DNA of 64,000 nt from Sulfuricurvum sp. (GCA_030696775.1 JAUYRN010000003.1:1-64000); one strand, 5' to 3'; positions 15,218 through 25,168 are shown, counted from the first letter of the stretch. Notes: generated by a model not told the origin, from the sequence alone. Translations and numbers: made by a program.

Positions 15218-16550
15218 TTAATGCCTTTTCAAAAAATTCCACCAATCTCGCCATCTCTTTTTCCATTACTTTTGAGTCTTTGCTTTCCATTAGAATCCGG
15301 AGCTTATTTTCAGTTCCTGAGTAACGTATAAGATGCCGAACATGAAGAGCTTCAGTCTTTTTTAGTTCCTCTTCAAGCCCTTCGATTTCAGCTAATGGCT
15401 TTTTATTTTTAACTTTGATATTTACCAGCTTTTGAGGATAAAGCTTAAATGGACGAAGAACTTTACTCGCCTTTTGCCCTGTCGTGAGAAGTAATGACAA
15501 GATTTGGAGCGCACTCATCAATCCGTCACCCGTTTTAGCATAATCATGCAAGATAATATGACCGCTTTGTTCTCCTCCAAAGTTAATACCGTTCTCTCGC
15601 ATCACTTCCAATACATATTTATCCCCGACGTTAGATCGGAAAAGTTTCAGCCCATTTTCTTTCATGCTATCTTCGAGGGCTTGGTTACTCATAACAGTGG
15701 CAACAACACCACCCCCTTTGAGCTGACCATTTTTATTTAAAAAGAGCGCTAATGCCCCAAGAATCTGATCCCCATCGACCTCATCTCCCTTTTCATCGAC
15801 AACAATAAGACGATCCGCATCTCCATCGAGAGCCAAACCAATATCAGCACGATATTTTTTCACTGCTTCGCGCAGATCTTTGGTATGCAGTGCTCCGCAT
15901 CCCTCATTAATGTTAAATCCATTAGGTTTATCATGCAACACGATCACTTCAGCACCCAACTCTTCAAGCACCGTTGGTCCCACTTTATACCCTGCCCCAT
16001 TGGCCGTATCTAATACGATACGTAACCCTTGCAGTGTCAATTCACGACTGAATGAGTTTTTGAGCTGAACGATGTAGCGACCGATAACGTCATCAATTCG
16101 TTTTGCTGCACCGATTTGTTTACCTATAACCTGTCCCTCTTCCAGACGGGCTGTGTCCTGCGCGATCGCTTCAATTTGGGCTTCAATCTCTTCGGAGAGT
16201 TTATTTCCTTGAGCATCGAAAAATTTAATCCCATTATCTTCAAACGGATTGTGACTTGCCGAAATCATAATCCCAGCATCACATCGCATATTCAACGTCA
16301 AAAATGCAATTGCCGGAGTCGGCATTGGACCGATTTCTATTACATCATATCCCACGGCTGTCAGTCCGCTTACAATTGCGTTTTCAATCATATAGCCACT
16401 TTTGCGGGTGTCTTTACCGAGTAAAATCTTTTTGGTTCGGGCATGAGCGCTAAAATAAATTCCTGCTGCCATCGCTACGCGCATCGCCAATTCTGCCGTT
16501 AAAAACGAGCCCGCTTCACCACGTACACCATCTGTTCCAAACAATTTCAT
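15210..16550 (-). CDS. glmM: Phosphoglucosamine mutase
   Basis: Converts glucosamine-6-phosphate to glucosamine-1-phosphate for UDP-GlcNAc synthesis. The 446 residues start [14 protein letters not shown], with the active-site phosphoserine loop [12 protein letters not shown] (about residue 100), the metal loop DGDADR (about 240), the sugar-binding GGEQSGH and the C-terminal phosphate-binding [10 protein letters not shown]. All family motifs are intact. It is divergent from rpsT and overlaps lspA. Confidence 0.97.
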   Translation of the reverse strand: MKLFGTDGVRGEAGSFLTAELAMRVAMAAGIYFSAHARTKKILLGKDTRKSGYMIENAIVSGLTAVGYDVIEIGPMPTPAIAFLTLNMRCDAGIMISASHNPFEDNGIKFFDAQGNKLSEEIEAQIEAIAQDTARLEEGQVIGKQIGAAKRIDDVIGRYIVQLKNSFSRELTLQGLRIVLDTANGAGYKVGPTVLEELGAEVIVLHDKPNGFNINEGCGALHTKDLREAVKKYRADIGLALDGDADRLIVVDEKGDEVDGDQILGALALFLNKNGQLKGGGVVATVMSNQALEDSMKENGLKLFRSNVGDKYVLEVMRENGINFGGEQSGHIILHDYAKTGDGLMSALQILSLLLTTGQKASKVLRPFKLYPQKLVNIKVKNKKPLAEIEGLEEELKKTEALHVRHLIRYSGTENKLRILMESKDSKVMEKEMARLVEFFEKALNG

Positions 16551-16644
16551 AGTAATTTCTCCCTACTGTATAAAATTTAACTTAATTTTAATTATCTTTA
16601 AGGTAGTATTCTACCCTAAAAAAAATTCGACAAGGATAAATGCC

Positions 16645-16911
16645 ATGGCAAACCATAAGTCAGCATTGAAACGTATCCGTCAGACGGAAAAACGCACTGA
16701 GCGTAACCGATTCTACCGCACACGTGTAAAAAACATCGTTAAGGCCGTTCGTACTGCAGTAGACGCAGGGAACAAAGAAGAAGCACAAGCAGCACTTGTT
16801 ATTGCAAATGCAAACTTACACAAATACGTTAGCAAAGGTGTCTTGAAAAAAGAAACTGCTGCTCGTAAAGTAAGCCGTCTTCACCTCGCTGTTAACAAAC
16901 TCGCAGCGTAA
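16645..16911 (+). CDS. rpsT: 30S ribosomal protein S20
   Basis: Primary 16S rRNA-binding protein of the small subunit. The 88 residues start [20 protein letters not shown], with the basic three-helix pattern and the C-terminal [21 protein letters not shown] typical of S20. AAGGA lies upstream of the ATG. prfA follows 68 bases downstream. A GGTAG-tatt-CTACC inverted repeat overlaps the likely promoter at 16602-16615. Confidence 0.97.
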   Translation: MANHKSALKRIRQTEKRTERNRFYRTRVKNIVKAVRTAVDAGNKEEAQAALVIANANLHKYVSKGVLKKETAARKVSRLHLAVNKLAA

Positions 16912-16979
16912 ATTTTTGCCTTAGGGCAAACTTTCCTCTTATTATCCACTTTTTTTAACTCCTCTTTTAGGAATCACTT

Positions 16980-18047
16980 ATGTTATCCGATAAACTCACC
17001 CCTTTTATTAACCGTTACAACGAGCTCACAACACTTTTAAGTTCACCTGACATCGGAAACGATATCAAACGCATGACCGATCTTTCCAAAGAACAATCCT
17101 CTATTGCTGCCATTTATACCAAAGCAACCGAATATAAAAAAGTATTGGAAGAGATTGAAGAGAACAAAGCTCTCGCATTTGATGCAGAATTGGGTGAACT
17201 TGCAAAAGAAGAACTCAAAATATTAGAGCCTCGAGTGGGTGAGCTCGAAGAAGAGATCAAAAAACTTCTTATTCCGACTGATCCTAACGACAAGCGTAAT
17301 ATCTTTATTGAATTACGGGCGGGAACAGGCGGAGATGAAGCGGCGATTTTTGTCGGTGATTTGTTTAATGCTTATGTCCGTTATGCGGATGTACGTGGAT
17401 GGAAAATCGAACTCATGAGCACCAGCCCCTCAGATGCCGGCGGATTTAAAGAAGTCATTGCCCTTATTAAAGGCGATCAAGTCTATTCACGCCTCAAACA
17501 CGAAGCGGGTGTCCACCGTGTTCAGCGTGTCCCTGCTACGGAGTCTCAGGGACGTGTTCATACTTCAGCGATTACCGTTGCCGTTATGCCGGAAGTTGAT
17601 GACGTAGAAGTTGTCATTAATGAAAGCGACCTCAAGATCGACGTTATGCGCTCATCCGGCTGCGGCGGACAAAGTGTCAATACCACGGACTCTGCGGTAC
17701 GGATTACCCACCTTCCAACAGGTATCGTCGTCAACAACCAAGATCAAAAATCGCAGCACAAAAATAAAGATAAAGCGATGCAAATTCTTAAAGCCCGTAT
17801 TTATGATATGCAAATGCATGAAGCGAAAGAAAAAGAGATGAATGAGCGTAAAGATCAAGTGGGAACTGGGGATCGAAGTGGACGTATCCGAACCTACAAC
17901 TACCCTCAAAACCGCATCTCCGATCACCGCATTACGCTGACTCTTTATCGACTCGAAGAGATTATGCAAGGGGGATTGATGGATGATATTATCGAACCGT
18001 TGATTGCCGATATGCAGTCAAAACTGATGGAGAGAAACGGGTTATAG
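16980..18047 (+). CDS. prfA: Peptide chain release factor 1
   Basis: Recognises UAA and UAG stops and triggers peptide release. The 355 residues include the stop-codon tripeptide in [10 protein letters not shown] (PAT, as in RF1 rather than SPF of RF2) and the catalytic loop GCGGQSVN with the methylated glutamine. E. coli RF1 is 360 residues. It follows rpsT, a common pairing in this phylum. A 63-codon overlapping frame at 17611 is not a gene. Confidence 0.97.
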   Translation: MLSDKLTPFINRYNELTTLLSSPDIGNDIKRMTDLSKEQSSIAAIYTKATEYKKVLEEIEENKALAFDAELGELAKEELKILEPRVGELEEEIKKLLIPTDPNDKRNIFIELRAGTGGDEAAIFVGDLFNAYVRYADVRGWKIELMSTSPSDAGGFKEVIALIKGDQVYSRLKHEAGVHRVQRVPATESQGRVHTSAITVAVMPEVDDVEVVINESDLKIDVMRSSGCGGQSVNTTDSAVRITHLPTGIVVNNQDQKSQHKNKDKAMQILKARIYDMQMHEAKEKEMNERKDQVGTGDRSGRIRTYNYPQNRISDHRITLTLYRLEEIMQGGLMDDIIEPLIADMQSKLMERNGL

Positions 18048-18055
18048 GCATCTCT

Positions 18056-18083
18056 ATACTTTTCTTTTTAATAAGAAAAGTAT
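18056..18083. terminator. 11-bp hairpin after prfA
   Basis: Arms ATACTTTTCTT (18056-18066) and AAGAAAAGTAT (18073-18083) with a 6-nt loop lie between the convergent prfA and dapF. There is no classical T-run, so terminator activity is uncertain; position between convergent genes is the main support. A 12-bp palindrome TGCACTAGTGCA follows at 18128-18139. Confidence 0.4.
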
Positions 18084-18182
18084 CAAAAGAAAATCGTCCC
18101 CTCAACAAATCGCTACCGATATGCTAATGCACTAGTGCACTCAATCGGGCTCTTTGTATGTTGCGGAGACACTATTTAATGA

Positions 18183-18932
18183 CTATTCTCTCCAAATAGT
18201 TTCAAAAACTCCCTGAACTTCGCCTTTGAACGTTATCGTCCCCTCGTCTAATCCTAGATAAAGCGTTTCACCGCTTTTTGGATAGACACGAGCGTTATCC
18301 GCGACAGAATTTTCGATAGAAGCCCGATAAAAACACGCAGCCATTCCTGTTCCGCATGCCAATGTCTCATCTTCTACTCCGCGCTCATAGGTACGGACTT
18401 GAATCGCTCCATTGCTCTGTACATACGCAATATTAACATTGGCATTGTATTTGTGGCGAAGGGTACGCGCCATTTCTATGTCAAAGTTTCCCATATCCGC
18501 ATCAAAGGTGACGAGATGAGGAACGCCGGTATCGATAAGCCACCATCGCATCTCATTTTCAACAATCTCATCGTTAATGACAAAGGGAGGCGTTAAATCA
18601 CTTTGAACCATATCACCCTCAACACTTGCCTTTATCACCCCAGCACCCGTCAAAAACTCCATACTGGACTCTGCCAAACCAAAACGGTGAGCATAGTGAG
18701 CACATGCACGGCTTCCGTTACCGCACATTGAGGCGGTGGAACCGTCTGCATTGTAAAACTCCCATTCAAAATCATACGTTTCATGGGGAAGCAAAACGAT
18801 CAATCCATCTGCGCCGATTCCATTTTGACGGTCACAAAGAATCCGTGCAAGTCCGGAACGATCTGCTCCGTTAAGGGTGTGAAAAATGACAAAATCATTA
18901 CCGCTTGCGCAGTATTTAGCGATTTGAAGCAT
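18183..18932 (-). CDS. dapF: Diaminopimelate epimerase
   Basis: Interconverts LL- and meso-diaminopimelate for lysine and peptidoglycan synthesis. The 249 residues contain both catalytic cysteines, in MCGNGSRACAHYA (about 75) and ETLACGTGMAACF (about 195), and the start GNDFVIFH. It is slightly shorter than E. coli DapF (274). coaE follows upstream on the same strand with a 27-nt gap. Confidence 0.95.
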   Translation of the reverse strand: MLQIAKYCASGNDFVIFHTLNGADRSGLARILCDRQNGIGADGLIVLLPHETYDFEWEFYNADGSTASMCGNGSRACAHYAHRFGLAESSMEFLTGAGVIKASVEGDMVQSDLTPPFVINDEIVENEMRWWLIDTGVPHLVTFDADMGNFDIEMARTLRHKYNANVNIAYVQSNGAIQVRTYERGVEDETLACGTGMAACFYRASIENSVADNARVYPKSGETLYLGLDEGTITFKGEVQGVFETIWRE

Positions 18933-18959
18933 GGATGTCCTTGCAATAAAAGTAAGGGA

Positions 18960-19565
18960 TTATACCTTAGGGGCGGGGTAGAGTTCTTTAATTGATTCAA
19001 CAAACTGTTCACATTGTGCTTGAAGATGTTTAAGATTGGAAGAATTATCGATTACCCACGTTGCTCGTGAGCGCTTTTCTTCGATGTCCATTTGAGTCTC
19101 GATTCGACGAAGTGATTCTTCAGCTGTAAAGCCGTTGCGTTTCATAAATCGCTCAAGCTGAAGTTCTTTGGGAGTGTAAACAACCACTGAATTTTTAATC
19201 GGATACGAGGAGGTTTCAAAAAAGAGAGGGATATCTATAAGATAAGGATATTTTAGGAGGTCTTGTTTTTCACTTGCTTCTTCGATAGCAGCACGAATTT
19301 TTGGGTGTAAAAAAGCTTCGAGTTCTTTTTTTGCTTTTGGATCGGAAAAGATTATTTTTCCTAATTCGGGACGATTGACTTTATTTCCGTGAATGTACTG
19401 TTCACCAAAATGTTCACGTATCCAAGCAGAATTTTCATCTAAAAGACGATGAGAAATAGCATCTGCGTCAATGATACGTAAGCCATTAAGTCCTAAAAGA
19501 GACGCAACAGTACTTTTGCCTGTAGCAATCCCTCCTGTCAATGCAATCGCGTACTGATACGCCAT
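18960..19565 (-). CDS. coaE: Dephospho-CoA kinase
   Basis: Last step of coenzyme A synthesis: phosphorylation of dephospho-CoA at the ribose 3' hydroxyl. The 201 residues have the P-loop LTGGIATGKSTVA near the N-terminus, IDADAISHRLL, the ...IDIPLFFET segment and RFMKRNG of the lid. Its ATG overlaps the stop of a 35-codon ORF upstream (TAATG), and AGGAGAC supplies the ribosome-binding site. Confidence 0.95.
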   Translation of the reverse strand: MAYQYAIALTGGIATGKSTVASLLGLNGLRIIDADAISHRLLDENSAWIREHFGEQYIHGNKVNRPELGKIIFSDPKAKKELEAFLHPKIRAAIEEASEKQDLLKYPYLIDIPLFFETSSYPIKNSVVVYTPKELQLERFMKRNGFTAEESLRRIETQMDIEEKRSRATWVIDNSSNLKHLQAQCEQFVESIKELYPAPKV

Positions 19566-19672
19566 TATAGTCTCCTATAATGACGTGAGCTTTCTGCTGA
19601 AGACAAAGTGCCCTGTGGGTGAAACCAAGCGTTAGTGTAGCCAATCGGGATGTATTCCGATGGCGTATTCAT
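19565..19672 (-). CDS. Possible 35-aa small protein between speE-like gene and coaE
   Basis: This short ORF (starts MNTPSEYIPIGYTNAWFHPQ, ends SSRHYRRL) fills the gap exactly. It begins 15 bases after the spermidine-synthase-like stop, with GGCGGACC upstream, and its stop TAA shares a base with the coaE ATG. Such spacing is common for real genes in this window. The composition (aromatic, no long charged run) is compatible with protein, but there is no homology evidence. Confidence 0.4.
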   Translation of the reverse strand: MNTPSEYIPIGYTNAWFHPQGTLSSAESSRHYRRL

Positions 19673-19686
19673 TAAGTGGTCCGCCA

Positions 19687-20301
19687 TTAATTACGGATAA
19701 TTCCCAAATAGTTTTTACGCACATATTGAGGCATAGCGAAAGAAGCAGTTTGAACATCACAGTTGTAATACTGATGCCCTTCGAGCAAATCACTGCGCTG
19801 CAAAATTATATCGGCTGTTGGATGGTACTCTTTGGAGCATAACAACAAGGTTGTCCCATTTTCGAGATGATACGGCATAATGATTTTGAAATAATTTCCC
19901 AAAATTTGCATTAAACTCGTATTTGCACCTACCTCATCCAAAGAAGGATGCTGCATGACGACTAAACCATCCTCTTTTAATATGCGGTTGATATGGGCGA
20001 TTACCGCACTGTCGTCGGTGATACTGTCCAATAAAAGTACATCAACACTTTTATCTTCTACATTTCGAAACGACTCGAGAAGATTTGTACTGCTAACGCT
20101 CGTTACAGCAGATTCACGGTAGCGAGAAAGTTCGCCAAGTAGTAATTCTCGATTATCGCTTGCGAGCAATACAGAGGTTGGTAGTTTATGTGTACACAAA
20201 GCGACGTGCACCATCATTTCTGGATAAATAAATGTTTTCATTGGTGTAAACTCTTCAGGGTTAATTTTAAGCGATTGTAACACGTAGAGATTAAACCTCA
20301 T
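19687..20301 (-). CDS. Spermidine-synthase-like protein, degenerate
   Basis: The 204 residues resemble polyamine aminopropyltransferase (SpeE). The C-terminal YYNCDVQTASFAMPQYVRKN matches the SpeE signature YYN..hh.A.FALPQ, and the middle has a Rossmann-like VDVLLLDSITDDS. The SAM-binding loop GGGDG is absent (VLLASDNRELLLGE instead) and the N-terminal domain is very short against about 280 residues in E. coli. It may be a non-catalytic or divergent form. The start at 20301 is uncertain. It lies upstream of coaE on the same strand. Confidence 0.75.
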   Translation of the reverse strand: MRFNLYVLQSLKINPEEFTPMKTFIYPEMMVHVALCTHKLPTSVLLASDNRELLLGELSRYRESAVTSVSSTNLLESFRNVEDKSVDVLLLDSITDDSAVIAHINRILKEDGLVVMQHPSLDEVGANTSLMQILGNYFKIIMPYHLENGTTLLLCSKEYHPTADIILQRSDLLEGHQYYNCDVQTASFAMPQYVRKNYLGIIRN

Positions 20302-20353
20302 TGAAAGAGTAGATGAAGCCTTTATCTTACAGATGAAAACAAAATTATTAGCA

Positions 20354-20359
20354 TATAAT
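20354..20359 (+). promoter_or_regulatory. -10 promoter element
   Basis: TATAAT at 20354-20359 would start transcription near 20366, after the first in-frame ATG at 20361. This supports the start of the next gene at 20397. Confidence 0.5.
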
Positions 20360-20396
20360 TATGCCAAATTTTTATTATAACTTGGAGAATACTAAT

Positions 20397-20597
20397 ATGT
20401 GTGCAGAAAAAATACAACGTCTTTTAATGGCAATCGTTCTAACCATCTCAATGGTTCTCTTTATTCAAGGCTTTACACTTTATGGAATGATACTTCAAGG
20501 ATTCGTCATTCTGATGATTTTGGTATGGGCATTCGTAGATTTTTGTCCTTCTATCTGGGTATTTAGTAAACTATTTGGAAAGTGCCCAACCAAATAA
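20397..20597 (+). CDS. Small membrane protein, 66 aa
   Basis: The start chosen at 20397 (MCAEKIQRLLMAIVLTISMV) has GGAG nine bases upstream, and a perfect -10 box lies too close to the earlier ATG for that to be used. Two hydrophobic segments (LLMAIVLTISMVLFIQGF and MILQGFVILMILVWAFVDF) are followed by CPSIWVFSKLFGKCPTK, which resembles the C-terminus of small YgaP/DUF2892-type membrane proteins with a Cys-Pro pair. The function is unknown. It precedes purM by 59 bases. Confidence 0.75.
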   Translation: MCAEKIQRLLMAIVLTISMVLFIQGFTLYGMILQGFVILMILVWAFVDFCPSIWVFSKLFGKCPTK

Positions 20598-20656
20598 ACT
20601 TCTACTAACATCCAGTTTGCTATAATTTCACCACTAAAACAGGTGGAGAATCTTAA

Positions 20657-21652
20657 ATGAGCCAAATCAGCTATAAAGATGCCGGTGTCGATATTGACGC
20701 AGGCAACAGTTTCGTCGAAAACATCAAACCGCTTGTCAAATCGACTAGAATTCCAGGTGTACTAGGTGGAATCGGTTCATTTGCCGGAGCGTTTGAACTC
20801 CCAACCGGTTACCGTGAACCCGTTATGCTTGCAGCGACTGATGGTGTTGGAACCAAGCTCAAACTGGCTATTGACTCAGGTATTCACAGCACTGTAGGTA
20901 TTGATCTCGTTGCTATGTGTGTCAATGACCTTATCTGTAACTTCGGAACTCCTTCGTTTTTTCTTGATTACTATGCAACAGGGAAGCTCGATGTTAAAGC
21001 TGCTACCGCAGTTGTATCAGGAATTGCAGAAGGCTGTATTCAAGCAGAATGTGCTCTTATTGGCGGCGAAACAGCTGAGATGCCAGGAATGTACCACAGT
21101 GATGACTATGACCTTGCTGGGTTTGCCGTAGGTGTTGGAGAAAAAAGTGAACTTGACCGAACCGCTCATGTCAATGCAGGAGACATTCTTATTGCACTGC
21201 CAAGCTCAGGGCTTCATTCCAACGGCTTTTCATTAGCACGTAAAGTGTTGTTTGAAAAAATGGGAATGAAATTTGAGGATGATTTCAACGGAAAACCTCT
21301 TATTGATACGCTGCTCACTCCAACACGTATCTACGTTAAAACTTTTAAAGAACTCAAAGATAAAATTCAAGCACTCGCGCACATCACCGGTGGTGGAATT
21401 GTTGAAAATCTTCCACGCGTACTCCCTGATAACATGCGTGCCGTTATCACTGAATCTTCTATTCGTGTATTGCCAATTTTTGAACTTATCGGTCAACATG
21501 TTGCGCGTGCTGAAATGTTCCGTGCATTCAATATGGGTGTCGGGATGATTCTCGTTGTCAAATCAGAAAATGTAGAAGATGTTTTAAATGCAACCGACGG
21601 GTACGTTATCGGACATCTTGAAGTTGGCGTTAAAGAAGCAATACTGGTATAA
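20657..21652 (+). CDS. purM: Phosphoribosylformylglycinamidine cyclo-ligase (AIR synthetase)
   Basis: Fifth step of purine synthesis: ATP-dependent ring closure of FGAM to AIR. The 331 residues begin [17 protein letters not shown]. They contain [23 protein letters not shown]-type [24 protein letters not shown] and the C-terminal [15 protein letters not shown], all PurM motifs. GGTGGAG precedes the ATG. Confidence 0.97.
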   Translation: MSQISYKDAGVDIDAGNSFVENIKPLVKSTRIPGVLGGIGSFAGAFELPTGYREPVMLAATDGVGTKLKLAIDSGIHSTVGIDLVAMCVNDLICNFGTPSFFLDYYATGKLDVKAATAVVSGIAEGCIQAECALIGGETAEMPGMYHSDDYDLAGFAVGVGEKSELDRTAHVNAGDILIALPSSGLHSNGFSLARKVLFEKMGMKFEDDFNGKPLIDTLLTPTRIYVKTFKELKDKIQALAHITGGGIVENLPRVLPDNMRAVITESSIRVLPIFELIGQHVARAEMFRAFNMGVGMILVVKSENVEDVLNATDGYVIGHLEVGVKEAILV

Positions 21653-21687
21653 TCGTCATGTAAATTCCATTTTAAAAGGATGTACTC

Positions 21688-22128
21688 ATGATCGGTAAAA
21701 TTTTCGCAGGCGTAGTGGTAGCAGCTGTAGCCATACAGTTCGTCCCCTACGGCAAAAATCACACAAATCCTCACATAATCAGCGAACCTCAGTGGGATTC
21801 ACCCCGAACTAAAGAACTTTTTAATAATGCCTGTGCTGACTGCCACTCTCATGAAACCAAGTATCCTTGGTATAGCGATGTTGCTCCTGTTTCATGGTTG
21901 CTACAGCGTGATATAGACGAAGGGCGTGAGCACTTCAACGTCTCAACATGGGGTGCTCAGAAAAAAAATGAAGGCAAAGAGGCTGCTAAAGAAGTACGTG
22001 AAGGAGAAATGCCACCATGGTTTTATCTTCCAACACACCCAGAAGCCAAGCTCACAGATATCCAGAAACAAGAACTCGTAAATGGTTTAGAAAAAACATT
22101 TGGGAAAGAAGAAGCAGCAGAGAAATAG
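21688..22128 (+). CDS. Haem-binding domain protein (periplasmic)
   Basis: A 146-residue protein with an N-terminal hydrophobic anchor or signal ([19 protein letters not shown]) and one haem-attachment motif in [19 protein letters not shown] (CxxCH). The rest, [20 protein letters not shown] and [18 protein letters not shown], matches the Haem_bd family of small periplasmic proteins with a cytochrome-like fold. AAAAGGA is upstream. It is convergent with ccoG. Its redox partner is unknown; a link to respiration is inferred. Confidence 0.88.
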   Translation: MIGKIFAGVVVAAVAIQFVPYGKNHTNPHIISEPQWDSPRTKELFNNACADCHSHETKYPWYSDVAPVSWLLQRDIDEGREHFNVSTWGAQKKNEGKEAAKEVREGEMPPWFYLPTHPEAKLTDIQKQELVNGLEKTFGKEEAAEK

Positions 22129-22165
22129 CCTGAAAGCATTTCTCTTTTTTATATAGAGAAGAGAT

Positions 22166-23635
22166 TTAATCCTCTTCTTTTTTATCCTTGTCATCTTCTA
22201 ATAAATCTTCTCGCGGGAATGTAAACGTAGACTGACGGACAACCATTACCTTCATTTTATCATCCATTGCATACGCTTTAATCGTAATAGGAATAACCGT
22301 ATCTTTACGATCATCTTTAACAAGTATCTCATCTGCATACAGAACAATTACTTTTTTCTTGACAACACCCGGCTTAACTTTAAACGGCTCAGTAGGTGTC
22401 CCTATTTTAATCTTGCCTTCCATACCTTTGGGTGCAATAACATCAAAGTAATAGTCGTGATCTTCATTGAGAGTATTTTGCAATAAGAAGGTATAGGCGT
22501 TATCAACTCGTATTTTCCCCTCATCCGTATGATTGATCGAATAAAGACGATTCTCTTTGTTGATGTTAAGAAGCATATATTCTTTCTTACTGCCCATCAT
22601 CCCCAAAATAATACTGACGACAATCAAAATACCAATATAGCCTAAAATCTTAGGGCGGAAATAATGTGTTTTACCCTTCATAAAAAGAGTCTCTTTTTCA
22701 CTTGACCACTCAACCAAACTTGGCTTTCCGAGCTTGCCCATGACTTCTGTACATGCATCGACACACTCTAAACAGTTAATACATTCCAGTTGAAGCCCTT
22801 GACGGATGTCAATGTGGGTAGGACACACAGTAACACAACTTTCACAGGTAGTACACTCTGCATTCGTATTCACACTTAACAAATCTTTTTGTTTTGTGAA
22901 TAACTTCTCTTTTTGCTCATTATAAATCTCGCCACCACGATTAGGGTTATAAATCGCCATAATCGTATCGTCGTCGTACAATACCGATTGAATACGTGAA
23001 TAAGGACAGACATAAACACAAAAATTTTCTTGCAAGAAAATGACATCATAAACCAAAAAGAGAACAATACCAACAATCGAACCGATAAGAACTAAATGCT
23101 CATTAGGATTTTGGATGTACGCTAAAAAATCCTCAGGAGGGACAAAATACCACATCAAATCCGCAGCAGCAATAAATGCCAATCCTGTCCAGATTAAAAT
23201 TGCGACCAAACGCTTAATCTTATTTTCTGCTTTTGAATAATCAGGTTCTTGCTGCTTATTTTTAATACGTTTGCGCAGACCCAAAAGTTTTGTTTCGATT
23301 AAATCACGGTACACAACTCTAAAAATAGTTTGAGGACATATCCATCCGCAAAAAACACGGCCACCTAAGACGGTAATACCAAAAACACCAATAAATAAGA
23401 GCATAAGCAAAAAGGGCATCAGGTAAAGCTCTTGCATATCAAACTGAATAAACATCAGGTGAAGTTTTAACTTATCAAAACTCAATAAAAAGAGATGATT
23501 TCCATCAATACGTATCCATGGAATAATCAATGACAAAATGGTCACAAATCCATAAAACCAATACCGTTTGATTCTCCATGGAACCCACTTATTCAAATAA
23601 GCTTTTCCCTTAAGGGATACTTCTTCTGTACTCAT
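22166..23635 (-). CDS. ccoG: Cytochrome c oxidase accessory protein CcoG (FixG/RdxA-like)
   Basis: Inner-membrane iron-sulfur protein needed for copper delivery and assembly of cbb3 oxidase. The 489 residues have several membrane segments, an N-terminal CGWICPQTIFR motif, two 4Fe-4S ferredoxin clusters (CTTCESCVTVCP and CINCLECVDAC) near residues 260-300, and a C-terminal Ig-like domain. The acidic tail DDKDKKEED is normal variation. It overlaps the regulator gene upstream by ATGA, an unusual operon partner. Confidence 0.96.
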   Translation of the reverse strand: MSTEEVSLKGKAYLNKWVPWRIKRYWFYGFVTILSLIIPWIRIDGNHLFLLSFDKLKLHLMFIQFDMQELYLMPFLLMLLFIGVFGITVLGGRVFCGWICPQTIFRVVYRDLIETKLLGLRKRIKNKQQEPDYSKAENKIKRLVAILIWTGLAFIAAADLMWYFVPPEDFLAYIQNPNEHLVLIGSIVGIVLFLVYDVIFLQENFCVYVCPYSRIQSVLYDDDTIMAIYNPNRGGEIYNEQKEKLFTKQKDLLSVNTNAECTTCESCVTVCPTHIDIRQGLQLECINCLECVDACTEVMGKLGKPSLVEWSSEKETLFMKGKTHYFRPKILGYIGILIVVSIILGMMGSKKEYMLLNINKENRLYSINHTDEGKIRVDNAYTFLLQNTLNEDHDYYFDVIAPKGMEGKIKIGTPTEPFKVKPGVVKKKVIVLYADEILVKDDRKDTVIPITIKAYAMDDKMKVMVVRQSTFTFPREDLLEDDKDKKEED

Positions 23636-24294
23636 TCACTCTCCTTTTTATTTGGTTCAATGTTTGGGCATTGAATGGTTTCGATCATAATCGCACGTGC
23701 ATCTGAGGCGTTATTCGAAAGAACAACTCCTTGCACCAAAGCTTTTAACTCTCGCGATTCGACATAATCTTTTAATGAGCTGCGACTCACTTTCATTTGA
23801 CGAGCTATTTCACTAACACTATTACCCTGTTTTAGCAGGGAAATAATTTGATCTAACTTTAAATCAAATTTTGATACTGATTTAGACCCGCGTGGTCGAC
23901 CAATACCTTTTTTATCATCATTTTGAACCATTTGTCGAAGCTGATCGATAAGGCCTAAAACGACCATTATATCACTCTGGGTATTGATTATAATCCCTTG
24001 TTTTACACAATGAATTGTATTCGCATTTTTTAGAAGACAACTCATTACCTGGACTACATCTTCGATATTAACGCTCAGTACCCACACGTCATAAATCAAT
24101 AATGTATCTGCTCGCAAGGAACGAAAGAGCTCCACTACATTATTTCGCTCACTTATCCGTTTATTTTGGGAAATCTGGTCTATCAGTTCTCTATCAATTG
24201 GGAGTTTCATTTGATCGCTATAAGCATTAATCAATTTTAATTGCTCATAAACATTATCAAAATCTTTATCAGGACGAATATAGCTCACAGTCAT
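23632..24294 (-). CDS. Serine-recombinase-like regulator lacking catalytic residues
   Basis: The predicted 220-residue protein has a resolvase-like N-terminal domain followed by a basic linker (GIGRPRGSKS) and a resolvase-type HTH (GNSVSEIARQMKVSRSSLKDYV). The catalytic serine of YARVSTxDQ is lost (VSYIRPDKDF) and the DRLGRS arginines are replaced (DVWVLSVN), so strand exchange is unlikely. The start at ATG 24294 has GAGAGGA upstream; an ATG 13 codons earlier would put a 9-bp inverted repeat inside the gene. It is cotranscribed with ccoG (ATGA overlap) and is probably a domesticated transcription factor. Confidence 0.82.
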   Translation of the reverse strand: MTVSYIRPDKDFDNVYEQLKLINAYSDQMKLPIDRELIDQISQNKRISERNNVVELFRSLRADTLLIYDVWVLSVNIEDVVQVMSCLLKNANTIHCVKQGIIINTQSDIMVVLGLIDQLRQMVQNDDKKGIGRPRGSKSVSKFDLKLDQIISLLKQGNSVSEIARQMKVSRSSLKDYVESRELKALVQGVVLSNNASDARAIMIETIQCPNIEPNKKESE

Positions 24295-24298
24295 TGCG

Positions 24299-24327
24299 GT
24301 TAAATTCCTCTCAAAGTTGAATTTAAC
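24299..24327. promoter_or_regulatory. Perfect 9-bp inverted repeat at regulator start
   Basis: GTTAAATTC (24299-24307) and GAATTTAAC (24319-24327) around an 11-nt spacer lie directly upstream of the ATG of the resolvase-like regulator. It is a candidate autoregulatory operator or an mRNA hairpin that would enclose the GAGAGGA ribosome-binding site. Confidence 0.5.
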
Positions 24328-24373
24328 CGTCATAATAGCTTATTTCGACGACTTAAGTCAATAAAGAATCTAT

Positions 24374-25168
24374 TTATTTCGTCACAATCGTATCACTCAA
24401 GATGACAACTTCACATTGCAACTCGATTGAGAACTGTTCAAGCACCTTTTTTTGGGCTTCCTTTATCAGGAAAAGGGCATCTTCATAGTCACCGCCACCA
24501 TAGTTGACGAGAAAATTAGCATGAACTTCACTAAACGCCATTGCCCCCACCCGGATTCCTTTTAATCCTACTGCCTCAATAAGCCGACCCGCATAATCAT
24601 TTGGAGGATTTTTAAAACAACTCCCGGCACTGGCTTCATTGGGTTGATTAGAACGCATTTGGGCAAACAGTTCAAGCCGTTCAAAAGAAAATCCCGCTTC
24701 AAGCTCAAATACAGCCTCAAAAACGACATCATTAATGGATGTCTTTCGATAGCCATACTCTATTTCATTTTTTTGTTTCCATCCGCTTTGGGTACGAATC
24801 GCAATCAGATGATTAAAAATTTCATACTCTTTGAGTCCCGCATTCATTTTTAACATTCCACCCAATGTTCCCGGAAGTTTTGAAAGATACTCAAAATGAG
24901 CAATATTATTTTTTTTGCAAAACGACACGACTCTTCCTCCGGGAGTTGCCGCACCGATGATCAGACGATTACCCTCTACTCGAATAAAATCATATTGTTT
25001 TGAAAGCATCATTAGCGGTGGAGGAGTAGGAGAAACGAGCACGTTATTTGCACTTCCCACAATTACGTGTCCTACTGGAACAACGTCATTTTCAATGAGC
25101 ATTACATCAACGATAGGACCAATACGAATAGAGCTGAATTTTGAAAAATCAATAACTTTAGACGTCAT
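24374..25168 (-). CDS. murB: UDP-N-acetylenolpyruvoylglucosamine reductase
   Basis: FAD/NADPH enzyme that makes UDP-MurNAc for peptidoglycan. The 264 residues contain the FAD-binding GSANNVLVSPTPP and GTLGGMLKMNAG segments and the proton-donor serine in SAGSCFKNPP. The C-terminal EVVIL carries the catalytic glutamate. The length is at the short end of the type II family. It overlaps fliQ upstream by four bases. Confidence 0.95.
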   Translation of the reverse strand: MTSKVIDFSKFSSIRIGPIVDVMLIENDVVPVGHVIVGSANNVLVSPTPPPLMMLSKQYDFIRVEGNRLIIGAATPGGRVVSFCKKNNIAHFEYLSKLPGTLGGMLKMNAGLKEYEIFNHLIAIRTQSGWKQKNEIEYGYRKTSINDVVFEAVFELEAGFSFERLELFAQMRSNQPNEASAGSCFKNPPNDYAGRLIEAVGLKGIRVGAMAFSEVHANFLVNYGGGDYEDALFLIKEAQKKVLEQFSIELQCEVVILSDTIVTK

